Shown here in pieces: positions 1-8,218 of a stretch of 54,137 nt of DNA. The notes beneath the pieces are model-generated. The model had not been told where the DNA came from, did no database searches, and saw only the letters and a list, made by a program, of their open reading frames with translations. Position 1 is the first letter of the stretch. Each line of letters opens with the position of its first letter. The position numbers and the translations under genes were made by a program. The stretch comes from an uncultured Acetobacteraceae bacterium (GTDB taxonomy: Bacteria > Pseudomonadota > Alphaproteobacteria > Acetobacterales > Acetobacteraceae). The stretch is from contig CAIRCM010000033.1 in the NCBI GenBank assembly GCA_903877125.1, positions 1 through 54,137 of the forward strand, written 5' to 3'.

Positions 1-567
1 GGCAATTTCGACCTGACCGGCCTGCCGCCCGCCCCCCGTGGCGTGCCGCAGATCGAGGTAACGTTCGACATCGACGCCAACGGCATCGTGTCCGTCCAGG
101 CGAAGGACAAGGCCACCGGCAAGGAACAGCAGATCCGCATCCAGGCCTCCGGCGGTCTGTCGGAAGCCGACATCCAGCGCATGGTCAAGGAAGCCGAGGC
201 GAATGCCGAAGCCGACAAGAAGCGGCGCGAGATGGTGGAAACCCGTAACCACGCCGAAAGCATGGTGCATCAGGTTGAGAAAAACCTGAGCGAGCACGGC
301 GACAAGCTGGGCGCGCAGGACAAGGGTGAGGCGGAGGCCGCGCTGGCCGCCGCGAAGTCCGCCCTGGAAGGCTCCGACGCGGATGCCCTGAAACAGGCCA
401 CCGAACGCCTGAGCCAGGCCGCGATGAAGATCGGCGAGGCGATGTACAAAGCCGAAGCCGAGGCAGCGCAGGCCGGCGGTGCTCAGCCCGGTGCCGCCAA
501 CCCCGGCGAAAAGGTGGTCGACGCCGAGTTCGAGGAAGTCGACGACAAGAAGAAAAAGGCGGGCTGA
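1..567 (+). CDS. dnaK: Chaperone DnaK (Hsp70), C-terminal part, 5' end outside window
   Basis: The open frame runs from the first base and reads [20 protein letters not shown], which is the end of the Hsp70 substrate-binding beta-sandwich. About 100 residues of alpha-helical lid follow, rich in Ala, Glu and Lys, and then a low-complexity linker and the acidic tail [13 protein letters not shown] typical of alphaproteobacterial DnaK. The ATPase domain lies upstream of the window. DnaK binds exposed hydrophobic peptides in the cytosol and cycles with DnaJ, encoded 95 nt downstream on the same strand, and with GrpE. The product name is secure; only about 188 residues are visible. Confidence 0.97.
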   Translation, partial: GNFDLTGLPPAPRGVPQIEVTFDIDANGIVSVQAKDKATGKEQQIRIQASGGLSEADIQRMVKEAEANAEADKKRREMVETRNHAESMVHQVEKNLSEHGDKLGAQDKGEAEAALAAAKSALEGSDADALKQATERLSQAAMKIGEAMYKAEAEAAQAGGAQPGAANPGEKVVDAEFEEVDDKKKKAG

Positions 568-595
568 CGGTTTCGGTCCGGTTTGGATAACCGCT

Positions 596-625
596 CGCGC
601 CCGTGCTTCGATGAAGCCGGGCGCG
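596..625 (+). terminator. Intercistronic hairpin between dnaK and dnaJ (attenuator-like)
   Basis: CGCGCCCG at 596-603 pairs with CGGGCGCG at 618-625, and GCTTC at 605-609 pairs with GAAGC at 613-617. The result is a 13-bp stem with one bulged T (604) and a 3-nt loop. No clear T-run follows, so it may be a partial terminator or an RNA-stability element. In this position it would lower dnaJ output relative to dnaK, as is common in dnaKJ operons. The structure is read directly from the sequence; the role is inferred. Confidence 0.5.
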
Positions 626-662
626 ACGCATTTATGGCTTCAGTCCCGGAATTTGGTTTCAC

Positions 663-1805
663 ATGGCAAAACAGGATTATTATACCACGCTTGGCGTGGC
701 CAAGGATGCCTCGGCGGACGATCTGAAGAAGTCGTACCGCAAGCTCGCCATGCAGTTTCACCCCGACCGCAATCCGGGGAACAAGGATGCCGAGGCGAAG
801 TTCAAGGAAATCAGCGAGGCTTACGACGTCCTGAAGGACGACCAAAAGCGCGCGGCCTATGACCGTTTCGGCCACGCCGCATTCGAACAGGGCGGTGGCG
901 GTGGGCCGGGCGGATTCAGCGGCGGGTTCGACTTCGGTGCCGGCGGCGGCCTGGGCGACATATTCGAGCAGATGTTCGGCCAGATGGCCGGCAATCGCGG
1001 CCGACCGCGCCAGGGTAACGACATCCAGCAGGCAACCGAAATCACGCTGGAGGAAGCTTTCGCCGGCGTCAAAAAAACCCTCCGTGTCCCCACCCGCGTG
1101 TCCTGCGAGGCCTGCTCGGGAAGCGGGTCGGCCGATGCAAGCCGGGAGGCTGCGACCTGCGGCACCTGCCGTGGTGCGGGCAAGGTTCGCCAGCAGCAGG
1201 GCTTCTTTACCGTCGAACGGACCTGCCATACCTGCGGCGGCCAGGGCAAAACCATCCGCAATCCCTGCCGAACCTGCCGTGGTGCCGGGACTGTGCAGCG
1301 GGAACGGAGCCTTCAGGTCTCTATTCCAGCCGGTGTCGACGACGGCACCCGCATCCGCTTGACCGGCGAGGGGGAGGCTGGCGGCCAAGGGATCCGCCCC
1401 GGCGATCTCTACGTCCATGTCGCCGTGCGTCAGCACGAGTTCTTCCAACGGGAAGGCGCGCATATTCTGATGCGTGTGCCGATCCGCATGACCCAGGCGG
1501 CGTTGGGCGGCGATGTGGAGGTGCCGGTGATCGATGGCACCAAAGCCAAGGTCAAAATCCCAGCGGGGACTCAGACCGGGCAGCAGTTCCGGCTGCGCGG
1601 CAAGGGCTTCTCGGTCCTGCGCAATCCCGCGCGCGGGGACATGGTGATCGAGGTCATGGTCGAAACCCCGCAGTCCCTGACCGCGAAACAGCGCGAACTG
1701 CTGGAACAGTTCGAGGCCGAAGGCCAGAAGTCGGCCAAAGGCAGCCCCGAGCACGAAGGGTTTTTCGCTCGGATGAAGGAGTTCTTCGACGGCGGGCGCG
1801 GGTAG
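663..1805 (+). CDS. dnaJ: Chaperone DnaJ (Hsp40)
   Basis: This 380-aa type I J-protein has the standard length. The J domain covers residues 1-70 with HPD at 33-35, the motif that stimulates DnaK ATPase. A Gly/Phe-rich linker follows (about 77-105). The zinc-finger domain has four CxxCxGxG units with cysteines at 149/152, 167/170, 189/192 and 203/206. The C-terminal beta-sandwich binds client proteins. The gene follows dnaK on the same strand with a hairpin in between, so it is probably co-transcribed and heat-inducible. The ATG at 663 places DYYTTLGV at the usual distance from the start. The next gene converges after only 9 nt. Confidence 0.98.
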   Translation: MAKQDYYTTLGVAKDASADDLKKSYRKLAMQFHPDRNPGNKDAEAKFKEISEAYDVLKDDQKRAAYDRFGHAAFEQGGGGGPGGFSGGFDFGAGGGLGDIFEQMFGQMAGNRGRPRQGNDIQQATEITLEEAFAGVKKTLRVPTRVSCEACSGSGSADASREAATCGTCRGAGKVRQQQGFFTVERTCHTCGGQGKTIRNPCRTCRGAGTVQRERSLQVSIPAGVDDGTRIRLTGEGEAGGQGIRPGDLYVHVAVRQHEFFQREGAHILMRVPIRMTQAALGGDVEVPVIDGTKAKVKIPAGTQTGQQFRLRGKGFSVLRNPARGDMVIEVMVETPQSLTAKQRELLEQFEAEGQKSAKGSPEHEGFFARMKEFFDGGRG

Positions 1806-1814
1806 AACGACAGG

Positions 1815-2867
1815 TTATCGTGTCGGAGCGGCGGACAGGGTTTTTCGCCGCTTCACCGCAGCCAGCCGCAGAGCATAGTCGATCGCCTCGATCAGACTGT
1901 CCTCATTCGCGACCCCGGTCCCGGCGATGTCGAACGCCGTGCCGTGATCGACCGATGTGCGGATCACCGGCAAGCCCAGCGTGATGTTCACGCCGGACAA
2001 CGCCCGCCAGACGCCGGTGACCGGATCGACGTTGAAGCCCAGCAGCTTCACCGGGATGTGGCCCTGATCGTGGTACATCGCCACGACCGCATCGTACTGG
2101 CGGGCGCGCAGTTTGACGAAAACGGTATCGCCGGAAACCGGCCCCTGGATGTCCATCCCCTCGGCACGGCATTGTTCGATCACAGGCGAGGAAACCTCGA
2201 TATCCTGCCGGCCGAACAGCCCGCCCTCGCCGGCGTGCGGGTTGAGCGCGGCAATGGCGACGCGCGGCTTGTCGATGCCGAGGTCCAACATCGCCTGGTA
2301 GGTGATGTCGATCGTGCGGCGCAGGCGTTCCGGGGTCAGCAGCTTGGGCACGTCTTCCAGTGCCACATGCGTGGTGACATGGGTGACCCGCATGTCGCCA
2401 TGGGCCAGCAGCATGTAGCTGTTCGGGATACCGGTGAGGTCCGCCAGCATGTCGGTATGCCCGGCGTATTTGTACCCGGCGAGGTTCAGCGCCTCCTTGT
2501 TCAGCGGTGCCGTCACGATGCCGTCGATCTGGCCCTCGCGGGCCAGCGCCACGGCGCGTTCCATCGCCATGTAGGCGAAGCGGCCGCATTCCGGATCGAC
2601 ATGACCGAACCGAACCGGGCTGCGTTCGTCGCTGGCGGCGTGCATGGCCAAAGCGGGCAACTCCGACGCGCCATCCACATCGGGAAATTCCAGCGTTTCC
2701 TTTAGAATGCCCCGAGCGGCGTGGAGGGCGGAACGGTGGCCAATGACTAGCAGCCGCAATTCCCCCGCATCCAGCCGCGGTTTCAACCGCCGGGCGGCCT
2801 TGACGATGATCTCCGGCCCGACTCCGGCCGGATCGCCCATGGTGATGCCGAGGCAGGGCGCGGTCAT
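1815..2867 (-). CDS. PdxA-family phospho-hydroxyacid dehydrogenase, probably PdxA2 (4-phospho-D-threonate/erythronate dehydrogenase)
   Basis: A 350-aa protein opening with ITMGDPAGVGPEI. PdxA metal ligands are visible as H167 (THVAL), H211 (NPHAGE) and H266 (YHDQG). PdxA proper oxidises 4-phosphohydroxythreonine in vitamin B6 synthesis. PdxA2 proteins instead oxidise and decarboxylate 4-phospho-D-threonate or -erythronate to dihydroxyacetone phosphate, and they work with DUF1537 kinases. Two facts favour PdxA2 here: the segment YHDQGHIPVKL resembles the PdxA2 form rather than the biosynthetic form, and a DUF1537 kinase lies three genes upstream in the same operon. Its ATG overlaps the stop of the upstream gene by one base (TGATG). 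About ten extra residues appear near 279-291 (DPVTGVWRALS), ahead of the conserved GVNITLGLP. A B6 role cannot be excluded because no other pdxA is visible here. Confidence 0.85.
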   Translation of the reverse strand: MTAPCLGITMGDPAGVGPEIIVKAARRLKPRLDAGELRLLVIGHRSALHAARGILKETLEFPDVDGASELPALAMHAASDERSPVRFGHVDPECGRFAYMAMERAVALAREGQIDGIVTAPLNKEALNLAGYKYAGHTDMLADLTGIPNSYMLLAHGDMRVTHVTTHVALEDVPKLLTPERLRRTIDITYQAMLDLGIDKPRVAIAALNPHAGEGGLFGRQDIEVSSPVIEQCRAEGMDIQGPVSGDTVFVKLRARQYDAVVAMYHDQGHIPVKLLGFNVDPVTGVWRALSGVNITLGLPVIRTSVDHGTAFDIAGTGVANEDSLIEAIDYALRLAAVKRRKTLSAAPTR

Positions 2868-3766
2868 CAAAGGACCCCGGCCACCGCGTCGGCGTAGGCC
2901 TGCTGCGCGGCCAGATGATCGGCCACCGTCTTGCCCGCGATCCGACGGTGGTGCCGCCGCTGGAAGGTGTTGGTCAGCGTCAGATGGGTGGCGCCGGCGT
3001 CTTTCCAGAACCTGGCCTCCTCCCGCCATTCGGCCGGCGTGCCGGCACCGGCGGAGGTCCAAACCTCGATCCCGATGGCGTCTTTTGCCCGACCGGCCGC
3101 CGCCGTGAGGTCGTGCAGTTTCGCGAATTCGGCCAGTGCGGCGTCCCCGGGCGGGTAGGCGTTCATGATCCAACCGTCGCCAATCGTGGCGATCCGCTGC
3201 AAGGTCTGCGGTACATGGCCGCCGAACCACACCGGCACCCGGCCGGACTTGGGGCGGGGGTTGATGCCGGCATCCTCGATCTTGTGCCAGCGGCCCTCGA
3301 ACGTGACGTGATCGTCAGCCCAGAGCTTCTGCATCACCTCCACCTGTTCGGCCGACCGGCGGCCTCGGTTGGAAAAATTCTCGTTGAGGCCAGTGAATTC
3401 CACCGGGTTCCAGCCGACGCCGACGCCCAGGCGGAAGCGCCCGCCGCACAGCACGTCCAGGCTTGCCGCCTGTTTGGCCACCAGCACCGCTTGGCGCTGC
3501 GCCAGGATCAGTACCTGGGTGGAGAACTCCGTCGTCTTGCGCGCGAACCCGGCGATATAGGCGAAGCAGACGAACGGATCGTGGAACAGATCGGCGGAGG
3601 TGTTGCGATCGCCCCAGTCCGGCCTTGTCGCGACATTCACCCCCAGCACGTGATCGGCCAGGCCCAGGTTGGTGTAGCCCTGTGCCTCGGTTTCGGTCAC
3701 GAAATCGCGCATCGTGTCGGGGTCGCCGCCGATATCGTGCAAGGGAAGCATGACGCCCAATCGCAT
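2867..3766 (-). CDS. LLM-class (luciferase-like) flavin-dependent oxidoreductase
   Basis: A 299-aa TIM-barrel protein of the bacterial luciferase/F420-dependent family. It begins MRLGVMLPLHDIGG and contains LGLADHVLG, the family segment GGRFRLGVGVGWNPVEF, and VPVWFGGHVPQTLQRIATIGDGW. Members use FMNH2 or F420H2 to oxidise or reduce small substrates; cofactor and substrate cannot be read from the sequence. It starts 2 nt after the alpha/beta hydrolase and its TGA shares a base with the pdxA-like ATG, so it is translated as part of that operon. Start chosen at 3766 because the family N-terminus begins there; the open frame upstream is the shadow of the hydrolase gene. Confidence 0.88.
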   Translation of the reverse strand: MRLGVMLPLHDIGGDPDTMRDFVTETEAQGYTNLGLADHVLGVNVATRPDWGDRNTSADLFHDPFVCFAYIAGFARKTTEFSTQVLILAQRQAVLVAKQAASLDVLCGGRFRLGVGVGWNPVEFTGLNENFSNRGRRSAEQVEVMQKLWADDHVTFEGRWHKIEDAGINPRPKSGRVPVWFGGHVPQTLQRIATIGDGWIMNAYPPGDAALAEFAKLHDLTAAAGRAKDAIGIEVWTSAGAGTPAEWREEARFWKDAGATHLTLTNTFQRRHHRRIAGKTVADHLAAQQAYADAVAGVL

Positions 3767-3768
3767 GG

Positions 3769-4479
3769 TCAGTCTCCGTTCGGAACAGGGGGGCGGGCGA
3801 GGGTTTCGCCCAAGATCGTCATGACCTGCGCGTTTTGCGCGATCAGCACATGCGGGCCGGCGATCTCGATCGCCTCGGCGGTGGGGGAATCGTCGATGCA
3901 CGCGGCCCAACTCACCAGCCCGTCTTCGCGGCTGTAAAGCGCGGTGCACGGCACCGGCATGGGGTGACGCACCTCCTCCGCCATGCGGGCAAGATCGTCG
4001 CCGGCGAGCAGATGAAAAACCGGTTCGATGGGCAGCCAGAAGCTGCGCCCGGGATCGTGGATGGGGCTGCAGACCGTGACGATGCGGCGCACCCGATCCG
4101 GCATGCGCGCGGCCAGCAGCCGGGCGAACAGTCCGCCCATACTGAAACCGACGATGCTGACCGGTCCGTGCCGGTCCGATAATGCAATCAACCGTTCGGT
4201 CGCGCCCGCGATCAGATGCTCGGTGGGGCCAAAATTGACACCAAGCTCCCAACCGAACGGGTTGTAGCCGATACTGGTCAGGAATGAGCGAACGGTTGCG
4301 GTGAACGGATCGCCACGTCCGAGGCCCGGCAACGCGAGCACCGCATGGCCGTCACCGCGTGGGGCGGCGGCCACCAGATCGGCGATCGGTAACCGGGGGG
4401 ACGGCATGACAAGCGCCATCGCCTCGGCGGCGGTCAGGTGCATGCTGGGGCGCTGCGTGTCGTGGGTGGTGAAAGCCAT
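3769..4479 (-). CDS. Alpha/beta-hydrolase (esterase/lipase-like)
   Basis: A 236-aa alpha/beta-hydrolase. The nucleophile elbow is GFSMGG with Ser113; Asp186 (SREDGLVS) and His210 (GPHVL) stand at the right spacing to complete a Ser-Asp-His triad. The strand before the oxyanion region reads HAVLALPGLG. There is no signal peptide, so it is cytosolic. The substrate is unknown. It lies 10 nt after the DUF1537 kinase and 2 nt before the LLM oxidoreductase, inside the acid-sugar operon, where it could hydrolyse an ester or lactone intermediate (inference). Confidence 0.85.
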   Translation of the reverse strand: MAFTTHDTQRPSMHLTAAEAMALVMPSPRLPIADLVAAAPRGDGHAVLALPGLGRGDPFTATVRSFLTSIGYNPFGWELGVNFGPTEHLIAGATERLIALSDRHGPVSIVGFSMGGLFARLLAARMPDRVRRIVTVCSPIHDPGRSFWLPIEPVFHLLAGDDLARMAEEVRHPMPVPCTALYSREDGLVSWAACIDDSPTAEAIEIAGPHVLIAQNAQVMTILGETLARPPVPNGD

Positions 4480-4489
4480 GGCGGACAGT

Positions 4490-5440
4490 CTAACGGTCCA
4501 GCAGGCGGACCAACAGCCCCGGGTCCCCGAACCCTCCCGATTTCGACACGATGCGCTGCCCCTCCCACCTTCCGCCGCGCAGGATCGAGGTCGGGACGCC
4601 GGGTTCGATCTCGCCGTCCACGGTCAAGCCGATGGCCCCCAGCGCCTCGCACAGCGCCCGCAGCGTGGCGCCGCCCGTCACGAACAGCGTGCCGGGTCGA
4701 GGGATCGCGGTGAGCACTTGGACGAAGCGGGCGACGATCAGCGGGAGCGCGGCGTCGCGGCCAATGCCCTTGGGCAGGTCTTGCGTTACGACTCCCGGCT
4801 TCCCCGCGGCGGCAAGCACCTGGGTCGCGGTCACCGGATGATCGGACCCGATCAGCGCGAGAACCGGGGGAGGCAATGCCGGTTGGGGGACTGGCCGGCG
4901 TTCCGCCAGCGCGCCGGCCAGTCCGGCGCTGCCGACCCACAAGACGGTTTCGGGCGTCATGCGGTTCCGAGCAACGATCGCATCGAGGTCGGCGTCGGAT
5001 TCCGCGTCCTCCAACGGTACCGGGGCGCCGCAATCGCGCCATTTGTCCGCGTCACGCATCCATTGCCGCCCGCCGCGTGTCACCCGGCCCTGATCCTGGA
5101 AGGCCGGGGCTATGACGCATCTATCGAAGGCCGGGCGGCAGGCGTCGAGCTCCAGGGCGACGTGCCCGCGCAGCACACTGTCGATTTTCTTGAACGCGAT
5201 ATCCCCGCCATGCAGCGCACTGGACAGCCGACGCAGTGTCGTCGCGGCATGCTCGGCATCCATATCGCGGGTGCCGCTATCGATCGCGACGGTTCCGCTG
5301 GGGATTGGGCCTGCCCACACGACGGGTACAGGGCCAACGAGCGGCACGAACCGCGCGGCGCTGTCCAACGCGCCGGTCAGGTCGTCGGCGAGCAGGCGAA
5401 GGACCGGTCGGTCAGGCGGCGAGGGCGTTGAAGCTTGCAT
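4490..5440 (-). CDS. Four-carbon acid sugar kinase family protein (DUF1537; DtnK/OtnK-like)
   Basis: A 316-aa protein. The N-terminal sugar-binding segment has LLADDLTGALDSAARF (about 16-31) and the middle has FKKIDSVLRGHV. The nucleotide-binding part has WVGSAGLAGAL, FVTGGATL and the terminal KSGGFGDPGLL. The family phosphorylates 3-oxo-tetronates, D-threonate or D-erythronate at O4. Typical members exceed 400 residues, so this one is about 100 shorter, though both ends are present. It overlaps the preceding hypothetical gene by 29 nt and shares the operon with a PdxA2-like protein, its usual partner. The best specific guess is a D-threonate/D-erythronate-type kinase. Confidence 0.85.
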   Translation of the reverse strand: MQASTPSPPDRPVLRLLADDLTGALDSAARFVPLVGPVPVVWAGPIPSGTVAIDSGTRDMDAEHAATTLRRLSSALHGGDIAFKKIDSVLRGHVALELDACRPAFDRCVIAPAFQDQGRVTRGGRQWMRDADKWRDCGAPVPLEDAESDADLDAIVARNRMTPETVLWVGSAGLAGALAERRPVPQPALPPPVLALIGSDHPVTATQVLAAAGKPGVVTQDLPKGIGRDAALPLIVARFVQVLTAIPRPGTLFVTGGATLRALCEALGAIGLTVDGEIEPGVPTSILRGGRWEGQRIVSKSGGFGDPGLLVRLLDR

Positions 5441-5894
5441 GGGGCCATCGCAGGGTGGGGTCGCCCACCGTTCGTGGCAAGGTCATGCTTTTGATCCGCG
5501 CCTCGGCAACCCGGATGTGGGCCTGGCAGAAATCGACCGTCGAATTGCATTGCCACAGGATATGGCGGGGGTTGTTTCGCTCCAACGTCAGAAATATCCG
5601 GGCTTCCACCGGCGTGTCGGTTCGCAAGGCCGAGCGGAGCGCGACGTCCGTTTCATAAATGGCGATCCCATGATCCGCCGGCACCCCCTCGAAAAGATGG
5701 CAGATCGCTCGGACGATCTGGTGGCTGGCTTCCTGAAAAAGCTGATAGGCGGACGCATCCGGCGGAACCGTCACTGTCGAAACATACGTATTTGCTCGGG
5801 CGAGCGGCGTTACGCTTTGTGCCAGGAGGTCGGATTTTTGCGCAACATGCGCCAACCGCGGGGAGATGGTCTTCGCCGGGATCGCGATGCTCAT
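5412..5894 (-). CDS. Hypothetical protein, 160 aa, first gene of the acid-sugar block
   Basis: I do not recognise this 160-aa protein with confidence. It has no signal peptide, membrane segment or known motif. The pattern of a beta-strand (YVSTVTV), a long helix (AYQLFQEASHQIVRAICHLF) and then strands is compatible with a small alpha+beta fold; a hotdog or AfsA-like fold is one possibility and is only a guess. It is a credible gene: the ATG at 5894 is preceded by GAGGA at good spacing, and the 3' end overlaps the DUF1537 kinase by 29 nt, implying coupling. Two cysteines and a histidine cluster near WQCNSTVDFCQAH (about residues 113-125). Confidence 0.6.
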   Translation of the reverse strand: MSIAIPAKTISPRLAHVAQKSDLLAQSVTPLARANTYVSTVTVPPDASAYQLFQEASHQIVRAICHLFEGVPADHGIAIYETDVALRSALRTDTPVEARIFLTLERNNPRHILWQCNSTVDFCQAHIRVAEARIKSMTLPRTVGDPTLRWPHASFNALAA

Positions 5895-5971
5895 GATACG
5901 GGTCCTCGCATTTCAGTGGAGGCACCATATGGACCAAATGTATCATCGCGGTGTCGTGAAAAAGGCAATTT

Positions 5972-5989
5972 GTATCGTGCGTATCGTGC
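5972..5989. repeat. Tandem 9-bp direct repeat, possible operator
   Basis: GTATCGTGC at 5972-5980 is repeated immediately at 5981-5989, with the related GTGTCGTG at 5951-5958. An inverted pair, ATGATAC (5893-5899) and GTATCAT (5940-5946), flanks the start of the gene at 5894. The repeats lie in the 105-nt gap between the two coupled blocks of the operon, so they could bind a regulator of the second block. No regulator gene is nearby and no convincing -35/-10 pair is seen. Regulatory role is speculative. Confidence 0.3.
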
Positions 5990-5999
5990 CATTCAACCG

Positions 6000-6935
6000 T
6001 CACGCGACGCGATGTAAAAGCTGCCCCCCTTCGACGGCTGCATGACTGTTTTGCGCGGCAATGGCAAAACTACGATCGAACGTTCCAGTTGTGATCCAGC
6101 CTATATGCGGCGTCGCGACGACGTTCGGCAAGGTAAACAAGGGTTCCGCGCAATCGGGCGGTTCGGCGGCGAAGACATCGAGGCCGGCGCCGCCTAGGTG
6201 TCCCGAGCGGAGGGCCGCGACCAAAGCGGGCTGGTCGATCAGACCGCCGCGTGCGGTATTGATCAGGATTGCCCCTGGCTTCATGCGAGCCATCGCTTCC
6301 GCGCCAATCAAGCGGTCGGTGGCATCGGTCAGAGGCAGATGTAGACTTATGATATCGGACTCCGCCAGCAAGGCGTCGAATGATCGATATTCCCCTACCG
6401 CATCGGCAACCCGATTGCGCGCGGTGTAGAGAACCTGGCAACCCAACGCCCTGAGGACAGGTGCGAGCAGTCGTGGAATCGATCCGTAACCGACCAGACC
6501 CACCGAGCGGCCGCCGAGTTCTCCTATGCCGTCTTGTAACGATGGGTCGCTCCAAACGCCGTTGCGCAAACCGCTGTCGAAACGGAGTATGCGTCGGATC
6601 GTTGTCAGCATAAGCGTCAACGCCAATTCCGCCACCGCTCGGGAATTCGTGCCGGGCAGATTGCAAACCGGGATGCCGCGTGCCTTCGCGGCGGCGAGAT
6701 CGATGGTGTTCACGCCAACGCCGATTTTTTGGATCAGCTTCAGCCGTGGGGCGGCGGCGATCATCTCGGTGGTGCAGGGTTTCAGGACGTGCCAGAGAAC
6801 GTCGCATTCCGGCAAGAGGCGCATCAGCAGCGCGTCGTCGGTTTCAGGACAGATCGTGACGTCCAAGTTCGGAATTGCGGCAAGCCTGGAAGCCAGATCG
6901 GGGCCGGCGCAGTTATGGAAAACCACCTTGATCAT
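6000..6935 (-). CDS. D-isomer-specific 2-hydroxyacid dehydrogenase (NAD(P)-dependent)
   Basis: A 311-aa protein of the D-2-hydroxyacid/phosphoglycerate dehydrogenase family. The substrate half includes IQKIGVGVNTIDL. The Rossmann turn is VGYGSIPRLLA (about 148-158), where the third Gly of GxGxxG is Pro. The catalytic residues are all present: Arg229 (NTARGG), Glu258 (AAEPP) and His277 (TPHIGW). It interconverts 2-oxo acids and D-2-hydroxyacids with NAD(P)H; the substrate is unknown. Its ATG overlaps the stop of the enolase-like gene by 4 nt (ATGA), so the product of one may feed the other. A sequence this close to SerA in architecture but only 311 aa long lacks the ACT regulatory domain. Confidence 0.9.
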   Translation of the reverse strand: MIKVVFHNCAGPDLASRLAAIPNLDVTICPETDDALLMRLLPECDVLWHVLKPCTTEMIAAAPRLKLIQKIGVGVNTIDLAAAKARGIPVCNLPGTNSRAVAELALTLMLTTIRRILRFDSGLRNGVWSDPSLQDGIGELGGRSVGLVGYGSIPRLLAPVLRALGCQVLYTARNRVADAVGEYRSFDALLAESDIISLHLPLTDATDRLIGAEAMARMKPGAILINTARGGLIDQPALVAALRSGHLGGAGLDVFAAEPPDCAEPLFTLPNVVATPHIGWITTGTFDRSFAIAAQNSHAAVEGGQLLHRVA

Positions 6936-8218
6936 TTCGACCGACCCAAGACCGATCCACCGGCGTAGCGTGCCTTTCCGCCCAGGACTTCCTCGACGCG
7001 CAGCATTTCGTTCCACTTCGCCATGCGCTCGCTGCGGGCGAAACTGCCAACCTTCAGCTGTCCGGCACCCCAACCGACGGCGAGGTGCACGATGGTGGTA
7101 TCCTCGGTTTCGCCGGAACGGGCTGACACGATGGCGGAATAGCCGCATTCCTTCGCGGCGTTCCACGCCTCCAGCGTTTCGCTGATGGTACCGCGTTGGT
7201 TCGGTTTCAGCAGCACAGTGTTGGCCGCGCCGATTTGCGCCGCGGCACGCACACGGGATGCCTCGCTGACCAGGAAATCGTCGCCAACGATCTGCACTTT
7301 CCGGCCCACCTCGGCCGTGAAGGCCTGGAAGCCTTCCGCGTCGTCCTCGGCCAACGGGTCTTCGATCGACAGCACGGGATAGCGGGCGATCCAACCGGTC
7401 AGCAGCTTCACCATCGCCGCGGTATCGAGTTCCCGGTCTTCCAGTGCCAGTTTGTAACGGCCGTTCTTGCCGAATTCCGAGGCCGCGATGTCCAACGCGA
7501 TACCGACCTGTTCGCCGGGCCGAAAGCCCGCGCGTTCGATGGCGCGAACCAGCGTGTCCAAGGCTTCCTCGTTCGTCTTGAAGGCGGGCCACCAGCCGCC
7601 TTCGTCGGCGACGCCCTGAAGGGTCCCTGCTTCCTTCATCAGCAGACCGGCATGGCGGTAGACCTCGGCGGTCCAATCCAGAGCTTCGGCGAAATTTGCC
7701 GCGGCGGGGCACATGACCATGAAGTCCTGGATGTCGACACGCCGGCCCGCATGGGCGCCGCCGCCGAAAATCTGGATCTGCGGCAGCGGAATCAGTGTCG
7801 CGTCCGCACCGCCGATGTAGCGATAGAGCGGCAACCCAGCCTCATGCGCACAGGCGTGAAGCGCCGCCATGGAAACCGCCAGCACGGCGTTGGCCCCAAG
7901 GCGCGACTTGTTCGGCGTGCCGTCCAGGTCGATCAGCACCTTGTCCAGTGTCCCTTGATCCGCGGCGTCCAAGCCTGTGACCGCTCGGGCGATTTCCCCG
8001 TTCACATTGGCGACGGCGCGGCGGACATCGTAGCCGCCGAAGGCTGGTCCGCCATCGCGCAGATCGACCGCCTCGCCCGATCCCGTCGATGCGCCGGCGG
8101 GTGCGATGGCGCGTCCGACCGCACCGGATTCCAGCAGAACGTCCGCTTCGACTGTGGGGCGGCCTCGGCTGTCCCACACGCGTCGGCCGTGGATGAAGGC
8201 GATCTTGGTGTCGGTCAT
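6932..8218 (-). CDS. Enolase-family protein with altered active-site pocket (enolase paralogue)
   Basis: A 428-aa full-length enolase homologue. Retained (yeast numbering in brackets): Ser loop AGASTG, His156 in GGGAHA [159], general acid/base Glu206 in ADEGG [211] and Lys338 in LLKPNQ [345], metal ligands Asp243, Glu286 and Asp313 [246, 295, 320], and Lys389 [396]. Changed: the QEFM segment reads QDFM (Glu168 to Asp165), and the near-invariant SHRSGETED reads SARSGETED (His373 to Ala366). KVNQIG also reads KPNQRG. The enolisation machinery is intact but substrate-contacting residues differ, so a substrate other than 2-phosphoglycerate is plausible. It is locked by ATGA overlaps between a kinase gene and a dehydrogenase gene, an unusual setting for glycolytic eno. 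It could still be the housekeeping enzyme. Confidence 0.85.
   Translation of the reverse strand: MTDTKIAFIHGRRVWDSRGRPTVEADVLLESGAVGRAIAPAGASTGSGEAVDLRDGGPAFGGYDVRRAVANVNGEIARAVTGLDAADQGTLDKVLIDLDGTPNKSRLGANAVLAVSMAALHACAHEAGLPLYRYIGGADATLIPLPQIQIFGGGAHAGRRVDIQDFMVMCPAAANFAEALDWTAEVYRHAGLLMKEAGTLQGVADEGGWWPAFKTNEEALDTLVRAIERAGFRPGEQVGIALDIAASEFGKNGRYKLALEDRELDTAAMVKLLTGWIARYPVLSIEDPLAEDDAEGFQAFTAEVGRKVQIVGDDFLVSEASRVRAAAQIGAANTVLLKPNQRGTISETLEAWNAAKECGYSAIVSARSGETEDTTIVHLAVGWGAGQLKVGSFARSERMAKWNEMLRVEEVLGGKARYAGGSVLGRSK

Noticed and set aside
483-1754. A 423-codon minus-strand frame opposite dnaK/dnaJ
   Set aside because: It overlaps certain genes entirely, has no ribosome-binding site or motif, and is a compositional shadow.
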